A DNA stretch of 64,000 nt from Halolamina sp. CBA1230. GTDB lineage: Archaea; Halobacteriota; Halobacteria; Halobacteriales; Haloferacaceae. Numbering within the stretch: position 1 is the first letter of the stretch; each line of letters opens with the position of its first letter. The position numbers and the translations under genes were made by a program. Where the stretch lies: NCBI RefSeq assembly GCF_002025255.2, contig NZ_CP054588.1, positions 186,001 through 250,000 on the forward strand. The letters are read 5' to 3'. Below the pieces are notes generated by a model. That model did not search any database, was not told the origin of the DNA, and worked only from the letters and a program-made list of their open reading frames with translations. Positions 58,287-64,000 of the stretch are shown here, piece after piece.

Positions 58287-59219
58287 CTACCGGTCGTCGA
58301 GCATGGCGAGGCTGGAGTCGATGGAGCGATCGAGCACCATCTCCGCCTCGTTGGTGTGGGGCGCGTCGAACTTCACGAGTTCGTCGAGCGCGCGCTCGGC
58401 GGTGTCGACGTAGGCCTCGATCACCGTCGGGAGGTTCACCGAGTCGCGGGCGATGAACTCCGCGGCGACCGAGCCGAGGGTGGCGGCCTCGTTACAGAGC
58501 CGGCTGCACTGGGCCATCTCCGGCCCCTGCTCGATACAGCGGTCCGAGCACCAGGCCGCGACCTGGCTCACGTCGATACAGTCGTCGAGGCAGTCCCGGG
58601 CCGCCTCCGAGAGGTGGTCGACGAACGCCTCGGGGTAGATCCCCGAGGCCTGGCTGGTGAGCTGTCCCTGCACCGTGCCCGCGTCGTCGCCGGTCGCTGG
58701 AGCGGTGCTGCTCGGGTCGGCCTGCGCGCCAGCGCCGGCGCCGCCGAACTGGGGCTGCCCCGCGAACGCCTGGCTGCCCGTCGGGACGCCGACGGCGAAC
58801 GGCGCCTGTGGCGTGTACGTGTTCGCCGTCGGCTGCTGCCCGATCCCCGGCTGTTGTGTGAGTGCCTGCTGTCCGGCCAGCTGGGGGAACTGCTGGCTCG
58901 TCGGCTGTTGGGCGACCTGCTGCTGGGCTGCCGGCTGCTGTCCCGCAGGCAGCTGGCCGGCCGGCTGCCCGAACTGTTGCCCCGTCGCCTGCTGTTGGGG
59001 CTGGTTCGGCTGGTTTTCAGTCGTCGGGTTCTGTTGAGTGGGGTTCTGGGGGTTCTGCTGTAGGTTCTGCGGGTTTGGGGGATTCTGTTGTGGGTTCTGC
59101 TGTGGGTTCTGTTGCGCCGGATCCTGCTGTCGCTGCTGGGAACGCGTCCGCTCGCGTCGTGCTCGTCGTTCTGTCCGATCCCGTTCGCGTCGGTCCCGCT
59201 GTCGTCGTCGTTCAGTCAT
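58287..59219 (-). CDS. Q/N/P-rich protein with C-terminal Csp-like cysteine four-helix bundle
   Basis: 310 residues. Residues 1-30 are Arg/Glu-rich, 31-135 are almost only Gln, Asn and Pro (QQNPQQNP repeats), and 136-190 are Gly/Ala/Thr/Gln-rich. The last 115 residues are helical with three CxxxC pairs (Cys210/214, 224/228, 238/242), the spacing of cytosolic copper-storage (Csp, DUF326) four-helix bundles. LPTVIEAYVDTAERALDELV follows. A low-complexity tract of this kind is rare in acidic haloarchaeal proteins and could drive self-association. Copper or other metal sequestration is inferred from the cysteine pattern only. It is divergent from the TraB-like gene. Confidence 0.75.
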   Translation of the reverse strand: MTERRRQRDRRERDRTERRARRERTRSQQRQQDPAQQNPQQNPQQNPPNPQNLQQNPQNPTQQNPTTENQPNQPQQQATGQQFGQPAGQLPAGQQPAAQQQVAQQPTSQQFPQLAGQQALTQQPGIGQQPTANTYTPQAPFAVGVPTGSQAFAGQPQFGGAGAGAQADPSSTAPATGDDAGTVQGQLTSQASGIYPEAFVDHLSEAARDCLDDCIDVSQVAAWCSDRCIEQGPEMAQCSRLCNEAATLGSVAAEFIARDSVNLPTVIEAYVDTAERALDELVKFDAPHTNEAEMVLDRSIDSSLAMLDDR

Positions 59220-59522
59220 GGTGTCACGTCCGGTCGTCCGGACGGGAGAACGTGTCTCGCCGGGGGGAGAAAAACCGGCGCGATAGTTAATGCGGATTCA
59301 GCAGTATCGGTGCTTCTAACCCGTGTTGAGGAGGTATTAGGAACGAACACCGATCGACGAAATACGGGACTACCGAGAGTGGCTCACACACTCACATAGA
59401 TGTCTATCAGAGAATATATACCTCCCTTCGAGCCGATGGATCGTCCTACTCCCGGTCGGCTCGCCGTCGACGGTCGGGGAGCGACCACCCTTGAACGGGT
59501 TGGCCCTCGAAGCCGGGGCGCT

Positions 59523-60317
59523 ATGTCCGGCTCCCGAGAGGATGAAGTGGACCCCGTGTTCGACTGTGCCGCCGTCGCCGAGCAACTCGCGGCAGCCGAC
59601 GACCCCCGCCTCGACCAGCGGTATCTCCGGTGCGTGCCGGGTGGTGGCGGCCGCCACCCCGTGCTGTTGGTCGGCGTCGTTCACGACCATCCCGCGAGCG
59701 TCACGCGGGTGATCCGGGTGCTGGAGCTGGTCGAACCCGAGACGCTGGCGGTCGAACTGCCGCCGCTGGCGATGCCGCTGTTCGGGCTGTACGCCGCCGA
59801 CGGCCATCGGCCGCCGCGGCTGGGCGGCGAGATGAGCGCCGCCATCCAGTCGACCGACGCCCCGGTCGTCGGGATCGACCTCCCGACGCGGCGGTATCTC
59901 TCCCGACTGGGCGAACGCGTCCGGCGGGAACGGCCGTCGCCGCGTGTGCTCGGCCGGCTCGTCCGGGACTTCGGGTCCTCGATCGCCCACGCGCTCGCGT
60001 GTCGCGTCGCCGGCGTCCTCGCCGACCACACGCCGATACGCCTCCGGGTGTACACGCCGATCGTGCACGACTGCTCGCTGGTGGACACGGCCGACGTGCA
60101 GGCCGCCGACGAGCGGGCGTACCTCGACCGGCGCGACTCGCTGTTCCGGGCGATCCGGCCGCCGGCGTCGATCCGGCTGATCGACGACGCCCGCGAGGCG
60201 GCGATGGCCGACCTGCTCGACGCCGCACGCGGGGAGGGCAGTGTGGTCGCGGTGATCGGGATGGAACATCTCGACGAGATCGAGGGTGCGCTCCGAGAAC
60301 CCGGGACGGGCGAGTAG
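59523..60317 (+). CDS. TraB/PrgY-like family protein
   Basis: 264 residues from ATG 59523. The start of the fold reads LLVGVVHDHPASVTRVIRVL with the G-x-x-H motif of TraB-type proteins, then ETLAVELPPLAMPLFGLY with the conserved Glu. VVGIDLPTRRYLSRLGERV and VVAVIGMEHLDEIEGAL give the second half, where the late G-M-x-H would be the other conserved His. TraB relatives in archaea lack a proven function; some are thought to be metalloprotease-like. It has no membrane segment. The gagaatatatacc stretch at 59411-59423 is a likely promoter, giving a leader of about 80-100 bases. Confidence 0.7.
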   Translation: MSGSREDEVDPVFDCAAVAEQLAAADDPRLDQRYLRCVPGGGGRHPVLLVGVVHDHPASVTRVIRVLELVEPETLAVELPPLAMPLFGLYAADGHRPPRLGGEMSAAIQSTDAPVVGIDLPTRRYLSRLGERVRRERPSPRVLGRLVRDFGSSIAHALACRVAGVLADHTPIRLRVYTPIVHDCSLVDTADVQAADERAYLDRRDSLFRAIRPPASIRLIDDAREAAMADLLDAARGEGSVVAVIGMEHLDEIEGALREPGTGE

Positions 60318-60384
60318 CGGGTCGAAGTACCCCTTCGATGGCCAACCCCCGCGAATACGGAGCGAGGCTGCGAACTTCTTCGGT

Positions 60385-60672
60385 ATGACCCCCCGAAGCG
60401 CGACCGAGTTCACGCCCGAAGACGAGGGGAAACGGGTCGTCACCACCAGCGGCGACGTGGTGGGCGAGGTCGTCCGTTGTGAGGACGGCACCGCGTTCGT
60501 CCGCCCGCGCCGGGAGCTGGTGGTCGGCTACGGCTCGCGACTCACTGGCTGCTGGGATCCGTCGGAGCTGTTCCCGCTCGACGGCTCGGCGGTCGTCGCC
60601 GACGCGGAGGGCCGGATACAGATCAAACCCGAGGAGCGAGCTGAATCCGGACCGGTGGCGAGACCGAAGTGA
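60385..60672 (+). CDS. PRC-barrel-like small protein
   Basis: 95 residues. EDEGKRVVTTSGDVVGEVVR is the usual first part of a PRC-barrel, followed by GTAFVRPRRELVVG, a turn with CWDPSELFPL, and VVADAEGRIQI. Same kind of protein as at 16582, but longer. It is 67 bases after the TraB-like gene and could be in the same transcript. Function unknown. Confidence 0.7.
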   Translation: MTPRSATEFTPEDEGKRVVTTSGDVVGEVVRCEDGTAFVRPRRELVVGYGSRLTGCWDPSELFPLDGSAVVADAEGRIQIKPEERAESGPVARPK

Positions 60673-60752
60673 GTCGCGGCCGCTCTCGAAGGGCGAGCCA
60701 ACGGCGCCGAAGGCACCGCCAAACTAATGCGCCGGTCGCCGAGCCGTCGGGC

Positions 60753-61469
60753 ATGAGCCTCTGTGCGAGGGTCTCGCTGTCGGCCGAGGCGTTCCGGCTG
60801 GCGGCGACGTTCTCGGCGCGGGCGGACGTTCGCGTCTCGTTCGAGCGGGTCGTCCCGCTGGACTCGCGGGTCATGCCGTACCTCTGGATGACGGGGACGG
60901 ACGCCAGCGTGGACCACCTTCGGGCGGATCCCGACGTCACCCGTGCCGAGCTGCTCGCGTCGTCGAACGGCGGGCTGCTGGTCGGCGTCGACTGGCGGAC
61001 CGACCACCCGCTGCTCGGCGCGCTGGCCAACACCGACGCCGCCTGCCTGCGCGGCGTCGGCACCGCCGACGGCTGGCAGTTCTCGCTCCGCTTTCCCAGC
61101 CGGGATCGGCTGGCCGACTGCTACCGCGAGTGTGCCGAGGCCGGCGTCCCGCTGACGGTCGAACGGATCCACACGACCGCGTGGTCGCTCGAGGGGGGAC
61201 ACGAGGCCGTGCTGACGGATCTCCAGCGGGAGACGCTCGCCGCGGCGTTCGAACGCGGCTACTTCGCCGTGCCGCGGGCGGCGACGCTTCAGGATCTCGC
61301 CCGCGAGTTCGACGTCTCCGATACCGCGATCTCCCAACGCATCCGCCGGGGGGTTGCCCGCCTGCTGGCCGCGGAGTTGGGGGAGGACCGACCGGCCGGC
61401 GGCACGGGGCGGTCCACGACTGGCGGAGCCGGCGACGCGCCGCCCGGGGACGACCTCCCCCAGTTCTAG
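60753..61469 (+). CDS. Bacterio-opsin-activator-type HTH protein
   Basis: 238 residues. The first 145 form a mixed alpha/beta N-terminal domain (SLSAEAFRLAATFSARADVR, WQFSLRFPSRDRLADCYREC). The C-terminal HTH_10 part is clear: LTDLQRETLAAAFERGYFAV, RAATLQDLAREFDVSDTAIS and QRIRRGVARLLA. This is the Bat-type DNA-binding end that occurs in many haloarchaeal regulators. A disordered tail ends it. The ligand and targets are unknown. It overlaps the convergent membrane-protein gene by 4 bases. Confidence 0.82.
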   Translation: MSLCARVSLSAEAFRLAATFSARADVRVSFERVVPLDSRVMPYLWMTGTDASVDHLRADPDVTRAELLASSNGGLLVGVDWRTDHPLLGALANTDAACLRGVGTADGWQFSLRFPSRDRLADCYRECAEAGVPLTVERIHTTAWSLEGGHEAVLTDLQRETLAAAFERGYFAVPRAATLQDLAREFDVSDTAISQRIRRGVARLLAAELGEDRPAGGTGRSTTGGAGDAPPGDDLPQF

Positions 61470-62854
61470 GCGAGCACCGGCTGCGAGATGATCCAGAGCG
61501 ACAGTACCGTGTAGCCGACCATGAGGACGACCAGCGGTGCGTGGGCGCGCCGCGCGTCCGTGACGGTGCCGTACCGGCGGACGGCGACGAAGTGGGCGGC
61601 GACGACGGCGACGACGTGGCCGAGCACGACGAGGAGGACCTGCGATCCCCAGAACGCGGGGAGCGGGAGCCACCCGAGCGGGCGGATCGGTCCCAGACCC
61701 GGCAGTAACGGGTCGAGCGCGATCTCGAGCGACTGCCCGATACTCCGGGCCACGTAGGGGTAGTTGTGGGCGATCTCGTACGCCGCCGCGATCGGGAGCA
61801 GCGTCGGCGCGAACGCGCGGCGGGCCTCGCCCGCGTCGCCCGCGGCGGCGCCGAGGCGGTCAGAGAGCCGACAGCCCAGCCAGAACGTCGCCAGGAACCC
61901 CGCGAACCCGACGCCGAACACGACCAGCAGCGCCGCCGACCCGAGGCCGGTCGCCTCCCGGACCCGGAACAGGACGGTCTGGAACGCCCCCGTGTTGGCG
62001 AACCCGTCGAAGCTCACGACGTACACCATCGCGACCGCGAGCACGACGAGCGCGGGACCGTTCAGTGGCGACAGGGTCCCCGTCCAGGGGAACCGTGCCT
62101 CGATCGCGTACCCCGAGTCGGCGCGCCGGACCCGGAGCGGGGCGACCGTTCCGAACAGGCGGTAGAACGCCCCCAGCGGGTCCGCCCGCCGGAGCCACGC
62201 CGGCCCGAAGAGGACCGCGCCGCCGGTCATCGCGAGCGCGTACGCCGCGAGGACGGCGCTCGTCAGCCGCGGCACCAGCGGGACGTTCGTCAGGTTCTCG
62301 ACGGCGCCGAACAGACAGAGGAAGCCGACCGTCGCCGGCCACGCGCCGAACGGCGGCTCCCGGGAGAGCAGCGAGACGGTGTCGCCCTCGACCCACGAAA
62401 GCCCTTCGTACACCGTGCGCCACGGCGACAGCAGCGCCCAGGGGTTCCCGACGAGGATCGCGACGATCGCGAGCCCGCGGAACCAGACCGCCCACGTGAA
62501 CACGGCCGCGAAGTTCTCCGCGGGCGCCTGCGACCCGACGACGCCGAGCAGGAGCGCGGCGACCACACAGAGAAGGAACCCGAGCGAGAGCGCGGTTCGC
62601 AGCGGCCCGACGGCCGCCGCCGGCACCGTCAGCAGCGTCCGATCGGTCGTGGGCGGCGTCACGCGGTCGGTCCATCCCAGCCACGCCGCCGTCAGCGCGA
62701 CGGTCGCCCCCGCACCGAGCAGCAGGAACGGGAGCGGGATCGGCGCGTCGAACCGCGACCCCGTGATCGCGTGGGCGCTCGCCCGAGCGGGAGCGACGCC
62801 GAGTGCGAGCAGCCAGACGCCCGCCAGCGAACGCCGGGACGGCGCGGGAACCAT
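61466..62854 (-). CDS. Polytopic membrane protein, unknown function
   Basis: 462 residues from ATG 62854 (MVPAPS) with a short N-terminal signal-like segment and about 11 membrane helices. Notable loops: WAVWFRGLAIVAILVGNPWA, YEIAHNYPYVARSIGQSLEI and LGHVVAVVAAHFVAVRRYG, with several conserved-looking His residues in the last third. This recalls haloarchaeal proteins found near copper or respiratory genes, but no family can be named with certainty. Its position beside a Bat-type regulator may mean shared control. Confidence 0.65.
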   Translation of the reverse strand: MVPAPSRRSLAGVWLLALGVAPARASAHAITGSRFDAPIPLPFLLLGAGATVALTAAWLGWTDRVTPPTTDRTLLTVPAAAVGPLRTALSLGFLLCVVAALLLGVVGSQAPAENFAAVFTWAVWFRGLAIVAILVGNPWALLSPWRTVYEGLSWVEGDTVSLLSREPPFGAWPATVGFLCLFGAVENLTNVPLVPRLTSAVLAAYALAMTGGAVLFGPAWLRRADPLGAFYRLFGTVAPLRVRRADSGYAIEARFPWTGTLSPLNGPALVVLAVAMVYVVSFDGFANTGAFQTVLFRVREATGLGSAALLVVFGVGFAGFLATFWLGCRLSDRLGAAAGDAGEARRAFAPTLLPIAAAYEIAHNYPYVARSIGQSLEIALDPLLPGLGPIRPLGWLPLPAFWGSQVLLVVLGHVVAVVAAHFVAVRRYGTVTDARRAHAPLVVLMVGYTVLSLWIISQPVLA

Positions 62855-63015
62855 CGTGCCGGCCCCTCCGTCCCGCGGGGCAAAAACTCCCCCGTAGTCG
62901 GGGCGCGGTTTCGACCGCCTCGGCGGGGCTCCGTGGCCGGACCCGAGTAGTACGAACGTCGAAAGCCAGGGGCGGACGGGAGCGTTTATCCCTCGGATCG
63001 AAGTAGAGACGAACG

Positions 63016-64000
63016 ATGCGGACAGCCACGGGGGTCGCCCTCCTGGCCGTGCTCGTGGTGCTCGGCGGGGTTGGGGGGCTCGCACTCACGCTCGACGGCG
63101 GCGGCGTGGCGCTCGAGGAGGCGTGGGTGAGCGACACCGGGCGGGACGTCCAGTCGAACCACCACGCCGCGGCCGCGGGTGTCGTCGACGGCGATGGGAT
63201 GGTGTACGCGCCGATCAGCGGCCGCAGCGACACGCCGAACTGCGCGCTGTACGGGCTGTACGGCGCCAACGGCTCCGCGGACTGGCAGTACGGGATCCCG
63301 CCACAGAACTGTACGATCCACTCGGTCGCGAACCCAGCGCTTTCGGACTACGACGCCGACGGTCGGCAGGAGGTGCTGGTCGCGACGACCGAACAGGAGC
63401 TCGTCTCGCTCGACGCTGCGAACGGGTCGGTGCAGTTCCGGGCGCCGCTGTCCAGCTACGGCTACTCGAAGCCCGTCGTGGCCGACCTGCTGGGCGACGA
63501 CGCGAAGGAGATCGTCGTCGTCGACGTGCGCGGGACGGTGTTCGTCTTCGACGACGAGGGGGCGGAGCTGTGGTCGCGCGAACTCGACACGTACACGTGG
63601 GGGACGCCCGCCGTGGACGACTTCGACGGCGACGGCGCGGCGGAGATCGGGATCGGCACCGGCGAGGGGCGCGTGGTCATGTACGACGGGAACGGCTCCC
63701 GGGAGTGGCGAACGCGGCCGATCGGCGACTCGGTGAACTGGATGAACACGGGCCCGGTCGGTGACGGGACCGGGATCGCAGTCGGGATGACCGACGGCAC
63801 CGTCGCGCTGGTCGACGCCACCGACGGCGACGTGCGCTGGCGGAAGGACTTGGGCGACTTCGGCGCCGTCCACGCGTTCGCGGACGCCGACGACGACGGG
63901 ACGGCCGAGGTGTACGCGACCGCGCGGGACGGCGACCTCCGGAGCGTCGACGCCGAGACCGGGCAGGTCGAGTGGACGACGACGCTGACGGCCGCCGACG
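63016..64000 (+). CDS. Secreted FG-GAP/PQQ-like beta-propeller protein, N-terminal part (runs off right edge)
   Basis: 328 codons are in the window. A Sec signal or anchor (GVALLAVLVVLGGVGGLALT) precedes repeats of beta-propeller type: ADLLGDDAKEIVVVDVRGTV, FDDEGAELWSRELDTYTWG, VDDFDGDGAAEIGIGTGEG and DADDDGTAEVYATARDGDL. The D-x-D-G-D loops bind calcium in FG-GAP and related propellers. The extracellular side is expected. The true C-terminus is unknown. Confidence 0.75.
   Translation, partial: MRTATGVALLAVLVVLGGVGGLALTLDGGGVALEEAWVSDTGRDVQSNHHAAAAGVVDGDGMVYAPISGRSDTPNCALYGLYGANGSADWQYGIPPQNCTIHSVANPALSDYDADGRQEVLVATTEQELVSLDAANGSVQFRAPLSSYGYSKPVVADLLGDDAKEIVVVDVRGTVFVFDDEGAELWSRELDTYTWGTPAVDDFDGDGAAEIGIGTGEGRVVMYDGNGSREWRTRPIGDSVNWMNTGPVGDGTGIAVGMTDGTVALVDATDGDVRWRKDLGDFGAVHAFADADDDGTAEVYATARDGDLRSVDAETGQVEWTTTLTAAD

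Noticed and set aside
58930-59110. Short repeats (ctgttgggg/ttctgctg types) considered as non-coding repeat array
   Set aside because: They are in-frame Gln/Asn/Pro codons of the minus-strand gene.

Overview
The window is chromosomal DNA of a halophilic archaeon (class Halobacteria). It is very GC-rich with strong G/C third-position bias. Its predicted proteins are acidic (D/E-rich). It carries families typical of haloarchaea: HalOD1 output-domain proteins, TrmB and Bat-type HTH regulators, HTH proteins with a C-terminal membrane hairpin, Tat-type lipoproteins, a PGF-CTERM-like surface protein and small CPxC zinc-finger proteins. No rRNA, tRNA or CRISPR array was seen.

Layout. 0-11 kb: lipoprotein start, small zinc-finger protein, Mrr-like protein, a FemAB-like transferase beside an alkaline-phosphatase-superfamily phosphodiesterase, a Tat-exported beta-helix protein with Asp/Ser linkers, TrmB and HalOD1 regulators, small membrane and zinc-finger proteins, a beta-helix lipoprotein and a methyltransferase. 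11.6-16.5 kb: a tightly overlapping five-gene operon (acetyltransferase, aminotransferase, Gfo/Idh oxidoreductase, UDP-sugar 6-dehydrogenase, deacetylase-like). It looks like a route to a UDP-2,3-diacetamido-uronic acid. 16.5-19.4 kb: a TnpB-only IS200/IS605-type element splits a DUF4397 lipoprotein gene just after its start codon. 19.5-35.7 kb: surface-glycan genes, comprising AlkP-like proteins, a metallo-beta-lactamase-fold protein, a beta-helix protein, a DUF354/deacetylase/FemAB/GT4 operon, a HTH plus PemK-like pair, a GT-C-like membrane protein, a flippase and an epimerase. 35.7-38.5 kb: a serpin lipoprotein and a PAS histidine kinase, with looser codon use. 38.5-49.3 kb: second oxidoreductase, DUF1616 and YdjM-like membrane proteins, a second metallo-beta-lactamase paralogue, a beta-helix protein, a six-PKD surface protein and a GT2. 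49.4-57.2 kb: glmM, glmS and a glmU-like gene, i.e. UDP-GlcNAc supply, mixed with HTH regulators. 57.2-64 kb: TspO, a Q/N-rich protein with a Csp-like cysteine bundle, TraB-like, PRC-barrel, Bat-HTH, a polytopic membrane protein and a truncated repeat protein at the edge.

How it fits together (inference). GlmS, GlmM and the GlmU-like protein would make UDP-GlcNAc. The 11.6-15.7 kb operon would oxidise and aminate it to a diacetamido uronate. GT2, GT4 and DUF354 proteins would assemble a lipid-linked glycan, the flippase would move it across the membrane, and AlkP, FemAB, deacetylase and methyltransferase proteins would decorate it. Secreted beta-helix, PKD and lipoproteins would bind or process the surface layer. 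No AglB oligosaccharyltransferase is present, so whether the product is an S-layer N-glycan or an exopolysaccharide cannot be told from this window.

Many genes have the same promoter-like element, roughly (C/T/G)(A/T)TAAC(A/G)AA, about 25-50 bases before the start codon. Two phosphodiesterase genes share a 14-base version of it exactly.
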